Origin: Phenylobacterium zucineum HLK1
GTDB taxonomy: Bacteria; Pseudomonadota; Alphaproteobacteria; Caulobacterales; Caulobacteraceae
DNA: 64,000 nt
Reading direction: 5' to 3'
Assembly (NCBI RefSeq): GCF_000017265.1
Contig: NC_011143.1
Span: 62,001-126,000 of the forward strand
Under the pieces are notes generated by a model, which had not been told where the DNA came from, did not search any database, and saw only the letters and a program-made list of their open reading frames with translations. Within the stretch, counting starts at the first letter, position 1, and every line of letters begins with the position of its first letter. Positions 32,630 through 42,196 of the stretch are shown here, one piece after another. The position numbers and the translations under genes are program-made.

Positions 32630-33145
32630 ATGCAACTTCGTGATCTGATCCCCTGGGGACGGCATGAGCAGGACCATCGTCCGCACGAGGGCGCGCTCAC
32701 CACGACCTCTCGTCGCGACGAGGAAACCCATCCGTTCCTCACCCTTCATCGGGAGGTGAACCGCCTCTTCGACGACGTCTTCCGCGACTTCGGGGGCTCC
32801 ATCCTGGGCCGCTCCGCCAGTTGGCCCAGCGTCGAGGTGGCCGAGGACGCCAAGGCCATCCGCGTTTCGGCCGAGCTGCCGGGCATGGATGAAAACGACG
32901 TCGACGTCGTGTTCGAAGACGGCGTCCTGGTCCTGCGGGGCGAGAAGCGCTCCGATGTCGAGGATAAGGATCGGCACTACAGCGAGCACTACTATGGCCG
33001 CTTCGAGCGGGTGGTGCCGGTGCCGGTCGCCATCGACGAGGATGCGATCAAGGCCAACTTCAAGAAGGGCGTCCTGACGGTCACCCTTCCGAAGTCCAAG
33101 GCCCAGCAGGACGGTGTCCGGAGGATCCCGATCAGCAAGGGCTAA
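32630..33145 (+). CDS. Small heat-shock protein Hsp20, class C
   Basis: 171 residues. The N-terminal FLTLHREVNRLFDDVFRDF arm, WPSVEVAEDAKAIRVSAELPGMDENDVDVVFEDGVLVLRGEK, the YYGRFERVVPVP loop and KKGVLTVTLPK with a RIPI anchor put it in the class that often assembles with IbpA-like proteins into mixed oligomers. It is a close paralogue of 55218-55733. ATG 32630 follows AGGAGAGCTGACG. A GC-rich terminator with a T-tract follows the stop at 33153-33193. Confidence 0.92.
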   Translation: MQLRDLIPWGRHEQDHRPHEGALTTTSRRDEETHPFLTLHREVNRLFDDVFRDFGGSILGRSASWPSVEVAEDAKAIRVSAELPGMDENDVDVVFEDGVLVLRGEKRSDVEDKDRHYSEHYYGRFERVVPVPVAIDEDAIKANFKKGVLTVTLPKSKAQQDGVRRIPISKG

Positions 33146-33152
33146 CTGAGCG

Positions 33153-33193
33153 CCGCGCCGTCCGCGCCAGGCGCGGGCGGCGCGGGGTCTTTT
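33153..33193 (+). terminator. Rho-independent terminator after the hsp20 pair
   Basis: A 16-bp stem (33153-33168 with 33170-33185, one mismatch) is followed by GGTCTTTT (33186-33193). Confidence 0.75.
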
Positions 33194-33206
33194 CCGGAGC
33201 TACGCC

Positions 33207-33539
33207 ATGACAACCCAAAGCCAGGGCGTGTCCCCCCCTTCCGGGATCGCGATCGTCGGTCGCCCCTTCGTCGACGCCCTACTGGATCCGAGAACGGCCT
33301 TCGCCTCGCCCGACGTGGTGGCCAACCACGCCTGGCTGTCCCGCGAGGAGAAGCGGCTGATCCTTTGGAGCTGGGCCCGGGACCTCTTGCGCGAAGCCCG
33401 CGACGGGACCGCGCAGACCGCGGCCTGCGAGGCCGTGCTGGGCGCCCTGGCCCGGTTCGATCCTGCGGCGGCCGACGAGTTCGAAGGGGCGTTCGCGACG
33501 CTGTCGCCCGATCGGGAGGGCGGGCGCGCCCAGAACTGA
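33207..33539 (+). CDS. Member 1 of a small KR-x-IL-x-x-W domain family
   Basis: 110 residues, soluble. The body FVDALLDPRTAFASPDVVANHAWLSREEKRLILWSWARDLL recurs in two other genes here: the C-terminus of 33553-34239 and the product of 47053-47406. The shared core is (F/Y)-x-(S/T)P-x-x-V, a short loop, L-S-x-x-x-K-R-x-I-L-x-(S/A)-W-x-x-D, then a helix ending in L-x-x-(F/L)-(D)P. I cannot name a function. The start ATG 33207 lies 21 bases after the terminator stem, so it depends on read-through or a promoter I cannot see. Confidence 0.65.
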   Translation: MTTQSQGVSPPSGIAIVGRPFVDALLDPRTAFASPDVVANHAWLSREEKRLILWSWARDLLREARDGTAQTAACEAVLGALARFDPAAADEFEGAFATLSPDREGGRAQN

Positions 33540-33552
33540 TCGGAGTTGAGCC

Positions 33553-34239
33553 ATGTTCGATTCGACAGATTTCAACCTTGGGACCACGACCCCGTCGGTC
33601 GCCGCCCGCCGCCACGCCTCGGCCCTGCCCGCCGACGCCGTGGCCGTGATCCGGCCGAACGAGCGTTCGGCCATGAGCAGCGGCCGCGCCACGGCCAGGG
33701 GCTGGACCGTGACGTTCAAGCCGCGCAGCGCGCCGCGGATCGAGCCGCTGATGGGCTGGACCGAATCCGCCGACACCCTCCAACAGGTGCGCCTGTCGTT
33801 CCCGACGGCCGAGGCGGCGATCGGCTACTGCCAGCGCCAAGGCCTGGCCTTCGAGGTCCAGGGCGGCACCGGCGCGGCGGCGTATGGCGAGGGCAGGGGC
33901 GCCGAGCGGCCCCTCAGCGCCGACAACGAGAACCGTCCCCAGCCGCCCTCAGACCGTCTCGGCGCGGCCGAGGCCGACCGGCTCTATCTCAGCCCGGAGG
34001 CGGTCTACGCCTCGCCCGACGCCGTGCTCGCCGACCTCTCGCTCTCGCCGGAGCAGAAGCGCGCCATCCTGCGCTCCTGGGAATGGGACGAGTACCTGCT
34101 CGAGGTGGAAGCGGGCGAAGCCCCGGTGCGCGAGCACGTCTCGCGGCTGGCCGAAGTGCGCTCGGCGCTCGCCCGTCTCGACGCCCACGAGGCGGCAGAC
34201 GCCGACTGCTACCGCTGGGAGCCGACCCGTGCGGCCTGA
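33553..34239 (+). CDS. NDUFS4-like domain fused to the KR-x-IL-x-x-W domain
   Basis: 228 residues. Residues 25-115 (AVIRPNERSAMSSGRATARGW, then FKPRSAPRIEPLMGWTESADTLQQVRLSFPTAEAAIGYCQRQGLAFEV) match the NDUFS4/ETC complex I accessory subunit family. After a Pro/Gly linker, residues 146-215 (LYLSPEAVYASPDAV, LSPEQKRAILRSWEWDEYLLEV) repeat the domain of the preceding gene. True NDUFS4 is shorter and lies away from stress genes, so this is probably a paralogue acting in stress, perhaps on respiratory complex I. ATG 33553 follows TCGGAGTTGAGCC. Confidence 0.78.
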   Translation: MFDSTDFNLGTTTPSVAARRHASALPADAVAVIRPNERSAMSSGRATARGWTVTFKPRSAPRIEPLMGWTESADTLQQVRLSFPTAEAAIGYCQRQGLAFEVQGGTGAAAYGEGRGAERPLSADNENRPQPPSDRLGAAEADRLYLSPEAVYASPDAVLADLSLSPEQKRAILRSWEWDEYLLEVEAGEAPVREHVSRLAEVRSALARLDAHEAADADCYRWEPTRAA

Positions 34240-34242
34240 ACC

Positions 34243-34280
34243 GGAGACCGGCGGGGCGCGCTCCCGCCGGTCTCCTTTTT
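34243..34280 (+). terminator. Rho-independent terminator before degP
   Basis: Perfect 13-bp stem (34243-34255 with 34263-34275), loop GCGCGCT, then T5 (34276-34280). It sits directly before the duplicated ribosome binding site of degP, so degP transcription depends on read-through or on a start very close to its ATG. Confidence 0.8.
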
Positions 34281-34333
34281 CTATTCCGAGGAGAGGAGAG
34301 ACATGTTTCTATTCCGAGGAGAGGAGAGACATG
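34278..34333 (+). repeat. Exact 28-bp tandem duplication covering the degP ribosome binding site and ATG
   Basis: 34278-34305 and 34306-34333 are identical. Each unit carries CCGAGGAGAGGAGAGACATG, that is, a full ribosome binding site and an ATG. Because 28 is not a multiple of three, the first ATG opens a different frame from the second. Confidence 0.95.
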
Positions 34334-34338
34334 CCTAA
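34303..34338 (+). CDS. Eleven-codon leader ORF created by the duplication
   Basis: The first ATG (34303) begins an 11-residue frame ending in TAA at 34336-34338, five bases past the degP ATG at 34331. It has the same ribosome binding site as degP. Ribosomes ending here could restart at degP, so the leader could couple or damp translation. Whether it is translated is unknown. Confidence 0.4.
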   Translation: MFLFRGEERHA

Positions 34339-35779
34339 GCGCCAATCGCGCCTGCTTTGTTCTGTCGCCCTCGCCGCCGCCCTGGCCGCGGGCGGCGTGG
34401 GTCCGCTGACTGCCCCGGCGGCCGCGGCCCAGCCGGCGCGCAATTTGCCGGCCGGCGTCCCGTCGAGCTTTGCCGATATCGTTCAGCGCGTCGCGCCCGC
34501 CGTGGTCTCCATCGACGTGACCCGCAGCGCCCCGGCTCGGCCGAACCTGCCGCAGCTGTTCCCTGGCTTCCCGTTCTTCTTCGGGTTCCCGGGTTCGCCG
34601 GATGGCAACAACGGGACGCCGTCACTGCCGAATGCGCGGGTGTCGGGCTCGGGCTTCTTCATCACGCCGACCGGCTACATCGTCACCAACAACCATGTGG
34701 TCGAGAACGCCACCAAGGTGAGCGTGCGCACCAACGAGGGGCGCGAGCTTGAGGCGCGCGTCATTGGCCGCGATCCGCTGACGGACCTGGCGGTGCTGAA
34801 GGTCGAGGGCTCAAACTTCCCCTATGTGACGTTCGAGACCAACGCGCGGCCGCGCGTGGGCGACTGGGTGATCGCCATGGGCAATCCTTTCGGCCTCGGC
34901 GGCACCGCCACCTCGGGCATCGTCTCGGCCTATGGCCGCGACATCGGCGAGGCCTATGTGGACTACCTTCAGATCGACGCCCCCATCAACCGGGGCAACT
35001 CGGGCGGTCCGACCTTCGACGTCTACGGCCGGGTGATCGGCGTCAACACGGCCATCTTCTCGCCCTCGGGCGGCTCTGTCGGGATCGGCTTCGCCATTCC
35101 CGCCGAGATCGCCGACCGGATCACCAAGCAGCTCATCTCCGGCGGTTCGATCGTACGCGGCTACATCGGCGCCATGGTGCAGAACCTGACGCCGGAGATC
35201 GCTGAGAGCCTTGGCATCCCGGGCCGCAAGGGCGCCCTGGTGGCCGAGGTGACCCCGGGCGGGCCCGGCGACCTCGCCGGTCTGCGCGCGGGCGATGCGA
35301 TCCTCAGCCTAAACGGCCAGGAGCTGACCTCGTCGTCCGACCTGACCCGGCGCGTCGGCGCCGCCCGCGAGGGCGACCGGCTGCGGCTGGAGATCTGGCG
35401 CGAAGGCCGTCGCCAGACCCTGGAGCTGAGGGCCGGACGCCGGCCGGCCGATGATGCGCCCGGCGTGGTCAATCCTGCGGACGCGGCGAGCCTCGGCCTG
35501 ACCCTGCGCCCGCTCGACCAGGCGGCCCGCACGCAATACCGGCTGCCGGCGACGGCGCGCGGCGTCGTCATCGACGCGGTTTCGCCAGGCTCGGACGCGG
35601 CTGAAAAGGGGCTCCGCGCCGGCGACGTGATCGACCGCGTGGGCGAGCGCAGCGTCGCAGCGCCGGCCGATGTCCGCGAGGCGATCGATGCGGCGCGGCG
35701 CCAGGGCCGGCCTTCGGTGCTGGTGCGCGTGTGGCGTGAGGGGCGGAGCCTGTTCGTGCCGCTGCGGCTGACGAGCTGA
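34331..35779 (+). CDS. degP: DegP/HtrA periplasmic serine protease
   Basis: 482 residues: signal peptide (about 1-34, ending TAPAAAA), trypsin-like domain with His in VTNNHVVEN (about 121), Asp in DPLTDLAVLKV (about 152) and Ser in NRGNSGGPTF (about 224), then two PDZ domains (about 275-365 and 385-475). It degrades and refolds misfolded periplasmic proteins. DegP closes many stress-tolerance islands next to a Kef-type antiporter, as it does here. The second copy of the duplicated ribosome binding site drives this ATG. Confidence 0.95.
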   Translation: MPKRQSRLLCSVALAAALAAGGVGPLTAPAAAAQPARNLPAGVPSSFADIVQRVAPAVVSIDVTRSAPARPNLPQLFPGFPFFFGFPGSPDGNNGTPSLPNARVSGSGFFITPTGYIVTNNHVVENATKVSVRTNEGRELEARVIGRDPLTDLAVLKVEGSNFPYVTFETNARPRVGDWVIAMGNPFGLGGTATSGIVSAYGRDIGEAYVDYLQIDAPINRGNSGGPTFDVYGRVIGVNTAIFSPSGGSVGIGFAIPAEIADRITKQLISGGSIVRGYIGAMVQNLTPEIAESLGIPGRKGALVAEVTPGGPGDLAGLRAGDAILSLNGQELTSSSDLTRRVGAAREGDRLRLEIWREGRRQTLELRAGRRPADDAPGVVNPADAASLGLTLRPLDQAARTQYRLPATARGVVIDAVSPGSDAAEKGLRAGDVIDRVGERSVAAPADVREAIDAARRQGRPSVLVRVWREGRSLFVPLRLTS

Positions 35780-35847
35780 GGCGAAACGGCGTCGCTGGCG
35801 GCGGACACCAGATCCGACCGCCGGCGCCCAGCCGAGGACGGGTACGC

Positions 35848-37581
35848 ATGCTGCACGAGACGCCCCTGATCGCCACCCTTACCCTGGCTTTCGTCGGGGC
35901 GTCGGTGTTGGGACTCATCGCCGGCCGGCTTCGCCTGCCGCCGATCCTGGGATATCTGCTGGCCGGCGTCGCGCTGGGCCCGTCCACCCCAGGCTTCACG
36001 GCCAATCCGGAGCTGGCCTCCGAGCTGGCCGAGATCGGCGTCATCCTGCTGATGTTCGGGGTAGGGCTGCACTTCTCCTATCGAGATCTAGTCAAGGTCC
36101 AGAGCATCGCGCTGCCGGGCGCGATCGCCCAGATCGTCGTCGCCACCCTGCTCGGCGCAGCACTGGCGTCGGGGATGGGCTGGCCGCTCGCCAGCGGCCT
36201 CGCCTTCGGCCTCGCCCTTTCTGTGGCGAGCACCGTCGTCCTCGTCCGTGCGCTCGAGGAGCGCCAGCTCCTGGACACCCGAAGCGGCCACATCGCGGTC
36301 GGCTGGCTGGTCATCGAGGACCTGGTCATGGTGGCCGCTCTGGTGTTCCTTCCAGTGATCGCCGGGGCCTTGCCGGGCGGACGCCCCGACGTGTTCGCCG
36401 AGCATGGCGGCGTGGGATTGTCGCTCGCCGCGACCTTCGGCAAGCTGGCCGCCTTCGTCGCACTGATGATCCTCGTCGGCCGCCGGGTGATCCCCTGGTC
36501 GCTGGCCAAGGTCGCCAGCCTCGGGTCGCGTGAACTCTTCACCCTGACCGTGCTCAGCATGGCGGTGGGGGTCGCCTATGGCGCCGCCAAGCTGTTCGAC
36601 GTCTCCTTCGCCCTTGGGGCCTTCGCCGCCGGCATGATCCTCAAGGAGTCGGAACTCAGCCACAAGGCGGGCGACAACATCCTACCGCTGCGCGACGCCT
36701 TTGCGGTGCTGTTCTTCGTCTCGGTCGGCATGCTGTTCGACCCCCGGACGCTCCTCGAGCGGCCGCTCGCGGTGCTGGCGACGGTGCTCACCATCGTCGT
36801 GGGCAAGTCGCTCGCCGCCTTCCTGATCGTGCGCGCCTTCCGCCACCCGCGCGACACGGCGGTGCTCATCGCCGCCAGCCTCGCCCAGATCGGCGAGTTC
36901 TCCTTCATCCTCACCTCCATGTCCCAGAGCCTCGGCCTGCTGCCCGAGGAGGCGCGCGACCTTGTTCTGGCAGGCGCCATTGGCTCGATCCTGCTCAATC
37001 CCGCCGTCTTCTCGCTGGCCACGGAAATGCGGGCCCGGCGGCTCGCGCGCACTCCGATCCGAGACCTGGGCGACGAGCCGCTCAAGGTCGATATCGCGAC
37101 GCCTCACCAGAGCGAACTGGCCGACCATGTGATCGTTGTGGGCTACGGCCGCGTCGGCCGGCGGGTCAAGGAGGCCCTCGACCGGGACGGCGTGAAGGCG
37201 GCGGTCATCGACACCGACATCGAGCGCGTCGAGGCCCTGCGGCGCAACGCCGAGATTGCGATCCTGGGGAACGCGACGCGTGAGGAGGTACTGCTGGCGG
37301 CCGGCGTCAAGACCGCCGTCTGCCTTGTCCTGGCGATCCCCGACGGATTCGAGAGCGGCGAGATCGTCACCCGCGCCCGCGCCCTTAATCCTCAGCTTCG
37401 CATCGTGGCCAGGGCCCATTCGGAGGAGCAAACCGACCGTCTCTTGAACAGCGGCGCGGACCGGGTGGTGATGGGGGAGAGCGAAATCGCCCGCACCATG
37501 CTGGCCGATCTCAGCGAGGCCGGCATCCTGCTGCCGCCTCAACCGGAACAAGGCCTGGAGGCGGTGGCGCGTTCGCCCTGA
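35848..37581 (+). CDS. CPA2 cation:proton antiporter (Kef/YbaL type)
   Basis: 577 residues. Residues 1-385 hold about 12 membrane helices of the Na+/H+ exchanger fold (LRLPPILGYLLAGVALGPSTPGF, ASTVVLVRALEERQLLDT, GWLVIEDLVMV, FALGAFAAGMILKESELSHK). The remainder is a TrkA-N Rossmann domain (VIVVGYGRVGRRVKEALDRDGVKAAVIDTD) that senses nucleotide. YbaL/KefB-type proteins release K+ and acidify the cytoplasm during electrophile or oxidative stress. kefB next to degP is typical of the transmissible locus of stress tolerance. Confidence 0.92.
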   Translation: MLHETPLIATLTLAFVGASVLGLIAGRLRLPPILGYLLAGVALGPSTPGFTANPELASELAEIGVILLMFGVGLHFSYRDLVKVQSIALPGAIAQIVVATLLGAALASGMGWPLASGLAFGLALSVASTVVLVRALEERQLLDTRSGHIAVGWLVIEDLVMVAALVFLPVIAGALPGGRPDVFAEHGGVGLSLAATFGKLAAFVALMILVGRRVIPWSLAKVASLGSRELFTLTVLSMAVGVAYGAAKLFDVSFALGAFAAGMILKESELSHKAGDNILPLRDAFAVLFFVSVGMLFDPRTLLERPLAVLATVLTIVVGKSLAAFLIVRAFRHPRDTAVLIAASLAQIGEFSFILTSMSQSLGLLPEEARDLVLAGAIGSILLNPAVFSLATEMRARRLARTPIRDLGDEPLKVDIATPHQSELADHVIVVGYGRVGRRVKEALDRDGVKAAVIDTDIERVEALRRNAEIAILGNATREEVLLAAGVKTAVCLVLAIPDGFESGEIVTRARALNPQLRIVARAHSEEQTDRLLNSGADRVVMGESEIARTMLADLSEAGILLPPQPEQGLEAVARSP

Positions 37582-37633
37582 GCGCCGCGTCGAAGGCGCT
37601 TTAATCGACACGTAGTAATAGTGTGAAAGAAAA

Positions 37634-37665
37634 GACGCCGGCCGCTGCGATGGGCGGCCGGCGTC
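37634..37665 (-). terminator. Terminator downstream of groEL
   Basis: GACGCCGGCCGC (37634-37645) pairs with GCGGCCGGCGTC (37654-37665). On the minus strand it is followed by TTTTCTTT, a good terminator for groEL; on the plus strand GCGCTTTT may also end the antiporter transcript. Confidence 0.8.
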
Positions 37666-37681
37666 GCGCTTTTCGGCTTGC

Positions 37682-39611
<1,930 letters not shown>

Positions 39612-39728
39612 TCCAGCCTCCGTTCCTCCGCCGGGCCCTGGAGCCCAGCCCCTTCATCCTCTCAAAGTTCAGCCGAAAGGGCGGCGCGCCAGCTGCGCCA
39701 TGTCAGCCAGCCGGCCCCTCGCGCGCGA

Positions 39729-39753
39729 AACGTCGGCGAGGCAGCAAAGTTCC
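39729..39753 (-). promoter_or_regulatory. EcfG-type promoter for groESL
   Basis: On the minus strand GGAAC (39753-39749), 16 bases, CGTT (39732-39729): a full match to the alphaproteobacterial general-stress consensus. It would put this groESL copy under the EcfG/PhyR response rather than, or as well as, heat-shock control. Confidence 0.65.
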
Positions 39754-39802
39754 GCGTTTAGAAGTACTCGTGTGTCAACGTTGCTTGCGGCAGGCGGCGA
39801 TG

Positions 39803-39818
39803 GTGCACCACAGTGCAC
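39803..39818. promoter_or_regulatory. GTGCA-N6-TGCAC palindrome, copy 5
   Basis: GTGCA-CCACAG-TGCAC with two perfect half sites in the 298-base divergent space between groES and the SDR gene. It lies about 50 bases upstream of the groES EcfG -35 box and 92 bases upstream of the SDR start. Confidence 0.6.
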
Positions 39819-39852
39819 CGGTTAGACAGTGCAGGCCAAGTGGAGGGTCCGC

Positions 39853-39878
39853 GAAACCCCGTCCCCGCGCCCTTCGTT
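39853..39878 (+). promoter_or_regulatory. Possible EcfG-type promoter for the SDR gene
   Basis: GAAAC (39853-39857), 17 bases, CGTT (39875-39878): one mismatch to GGAAC-N16/17-CGTT, ending 32 bases before the ATG at 39910. Confidence 0.4.
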
Positions 39879-39909
39879 TTGCGCTGGTCCGTTCAACTCG
39901 GAGGCCAAG

Positions 39910-40764
39910 ATGACTGAGCTCCAGCCGCCGTTCCCCGACCAGAGCCAGACCCCGCCCGGGACGACGTCACAGATGGAGCCGAAGCCCGACCATGGCGAGC
40001 ACTCCTACAAGGGATCGGGCCGCCTGGCAGGCAAGGCAGCCCTGATCACCGGCGGGGACAGCGGCATCGGGCGGGCTGTGGCCATCGCGTTCGCACGGGA
40101 GGGCGCGGACGTCGCGATCGGCTATCTCAACGAGCACGACGACGCCGAGGAGACCCGGCGCTGGGTGGAGACGGCGGGACGTCGCTGCCTCTTGCTGCCC
40201 GGCGACCTTGCGGACCCGGCGCATTGCCGTGCCCTGGTGGAGAAGACCGTGAGCGAGTTTGGACGGCTCGACGTTCTGGTCAACAACGCCGCCGAGCAGG
40301 CGACCTACCAGAGCCTTGACGAGATCACCGAGGAAGCCTGGGCGCGGACCTTCCAGGTCAACATCCACGCCATGTTCCACCTGGCCAAGGCGGCCCTGCC
40401 GCACCTGAAGCCGGGATCGGCGATCATCAACACCACCTCGGTCAACGCGGACGACCCCAATCCCTCGCTGCTGCCCTATGCGACCACCAAGGGCGCGATT
40501 CAAAACTTCACGGCAGGTCTGGCGCAGATGCTCGCCGAGAAGGGGGTGCGGGTGAACTGCGTCGCGCCGGGTCCGATCTGGACCCCGCTGATTCCGGCCA
40601 CCATGCCGCCCGAGAAGGTGAAGCAGTTCGGGGCCAACACCCCGATGAAGCGGCCCGGCCAGCCTAAGGAGGTCGCACCGGTCTATGTGCTCCTGGCCTC
40701 CGACGAGGCGAGCTACGTCTCGGGCGCGACGGTGGCCGTCACCGGCGGCCGGCCGATGCTCTGA
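39910..40764 (+). CDS. SDR family oxidoreductase, YghA-like
   Basis: 284 residues. A hydrophilic arm of about 40 residues (PPGTTSQMEPKPDHGEHSYKG) precedes the Rossmann core with TGGDSGIGRA, NNAAEQ, catalytic Ser in INTTSVN, and YATTKGA. This arm and NNAAEQ define the YghA/YhdF/GSP39 branch, general-stress oxidoreductases common in EcfG regulons. The substrate is unknown. ATG 39910 follows GGAGGCCAAG. Confidence 0.85.
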   Translation: MTELQPPFPDQSQTPPGTTSQMEPKPDHGEHSYKGSGRLAGKAALITGGDSGIGRAVAIAFAREGADVAIGYLNEHDDAEETRRWVETAGRRCLLLPGDLADPAHCRALVEKTVSEFGRLDVLVNNAAEQATYQSLDEITEEAWARTFQVNIHAMFHLAKAALPHLKPGSAIINTTSVNADDPNPSLLPYATTKGAIQNFTAGLAQMLAEKGVRVNCVAPGPIWTPLIPATMPPEKVKQFGANTPMKRPGQPKEVAPVYVLLASDEASYVSGATVAVTGGRPML

Positions 40765-40799
40765 GGCCTCAGACCGCCGCCGTGACCAGGAGCTTCCTC

Positions 40800-42116
40800 T
40801 CAGTCGTTCCGGCCCGCGCCAGGAAGCGTCCCGGCCGAACCCCGCGCGAGCCGGCGCTCCCGCGCTTCGGCCATCCGGCGCTGCACAAAGCCCTCCTCGA
40901 ACTCGCTGGGCAGGATGACCGGGACCTGCAGGCAGATGCTCTGGGTGGGAAGGACGTCGCGCCAGGCGGCGATCAGCTCTTTGTAGGCCTGGCCTACGGG
41001 CCGGATGCGCCGGTCGAGGTCATAGAGCCCAAGCGCGTTCACCCGCCCGTTCTTTTCGCGCAGGGCCGTGTCCCAGTCGACCTGGTCGGTCAGGGAATAC
41101 CAGGTGAAGCCGACGATCGGCACGCCGTCGTTGCGGATGCGCAGGACGTTGGCCCACTCCTTCCAGAGCCACAGGACCGCCTCGTCGCCCCGTTCGCCTT
41201 GAAGGTAATTGGTCTCGGTGTGCATCACCGGCAGGTGATAGCGGGCGTAGTACTGCCGCGTGATCTCGTCGTAGCCGAACACCTCCCCGGCGGCGCGGGT
41301 GTGGCCGTCCGGCCAGACCCGGTGCTCGTTGGTGACGTAGTAGTCATTGCCGAGGATGCAGTGCGACTTCAGCCGCGCGTGCATGAAGAAGTCGTACTCC
41401 GCCGCCGTCATCCCGTTGTCCATCAGGTACCGGTACATCTCGGAATTGACGCGGATCCCGTAGTTCAGGTCGAGCGCCAGGAAGCGTACGGCGTTCATGA
41501 ACTCGGCCGGCCCGATGGCAGCGGGGCTGTCGGCGTGGAAGTATTCGGAGGACTCGCTCTGCACGAACAGCGCATCGGGCCGCACGTCCAGGATCGCCTG
41601 CATGGCCAGCACATTGGCCCGGGCAATGTGCTTGAGGGCTGTGACGAAGCCGCGGTCGGTCGTCATCTGCTCGTTCCACCAGCCGTACTTGGCCGAGAAG
41701 GTCGCGCAGATGAACATCTCGTTGATTGGGGTGTAGAGCTGCACCCAGGGAAAGCGCCGTGCGAAGTCGCCGGCGTAGCGGGCGAAGAGGGCGGGGAAGT
41801 CGGGGTTCTGGAAGTTGCCGATCCAGTCCGGCACCCCGAAGTGGCAGAGGTCGGCGATCGGGACGATGTTGCGCCGTCTCAGTTCGGCGAACGCCAGGTC
41901 GGTGAATTCCCAGTCGTAGCGCCCGTCGGCCAGCCAGACCCGGTGCAGCGGCGGGCCGTAGCGCAAGAAGTGGATGCCGAGATCCTGGACGAGGGCGAAG
42001 TCCTCCTGCCAGTGCGCGTAGTGGCGGCAGGCGTCCATCTCGTCGACCCGCGTTCGGCCCTGGTGGATGGTGGGGTAGGAATTCTCGATCCCCGTGGCGA
42101 ACATGAAGAGCGTCAT
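40800..42116 (-). CDS. Glycoside hydrolase family 1-like protein
   Basis: 438 residues in a (beta/alpha)8 barrel with GH1-like order: an early ATGIENS, YRWHLVxxxGxxFLRYGPP-type segment, the acid/base region LYTPINEMFIC where GH1 has TxNEP, and the nucleophile region MHTETNY where GH1 has (I/V)TENG. Both glutamates are kept but the neighbouring residues differ, so beta-glycosidase activity is plausible and the sugar unknown. No signal peptide. It is divergent from ppc with an 80-base gap. Confidence 0.75.
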   Translation of the reverse strand: MTLFMFATGIENSYPTIHQGRTRVDEMDACRHYAHWQEDFALVQDLGIHFLRYGPPLHRVWLADGRYDWEFTDLAFAELRRRNIVPIADLCHFGVPDWIGNFQNPDFPALFARYAGDFARRFPWVQLYTPINEMFICATFSAKYGWWNEQMTTDRGFVTALKHIARANVLAMQAILDVRPDALFVQSESSEYFHADSPAAIGPAEFMNAVRFLALDLNYGIRVNSEMYRYLMDNGMTAAEYDFFMHARLKSHCILGNDYYVTNEHRVWPDGHTRAAGEVFGYDEITRQYYARYHLPVMHTETNYLQGERGDEAVLWLWKEWANVLRIRNDGVPIVGFTWYSLTDQVDWDTALREKNGRVNALGLYDLDRRIRPVGQAYKELIAAWRDVLPTQSICLQVPVILPSEFEEGFVQRRMAEARERRLARGSAGTLPGAGRND

Positions 42117-42196
42117 CGGTTCGTCCTGAAAGCCTCCGGGGAAACAAACACGGCTTTGCCGCGAAGGTTCTCGGTGGCCGTCGGAGCCTACGGACC

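Noticed and set aside
39612..39909. CIRCE/HrcA element upstream of groES
   Set aside because: No TTAGCACTC-N9-GAGTGCTAA or close variant is present on either strand.
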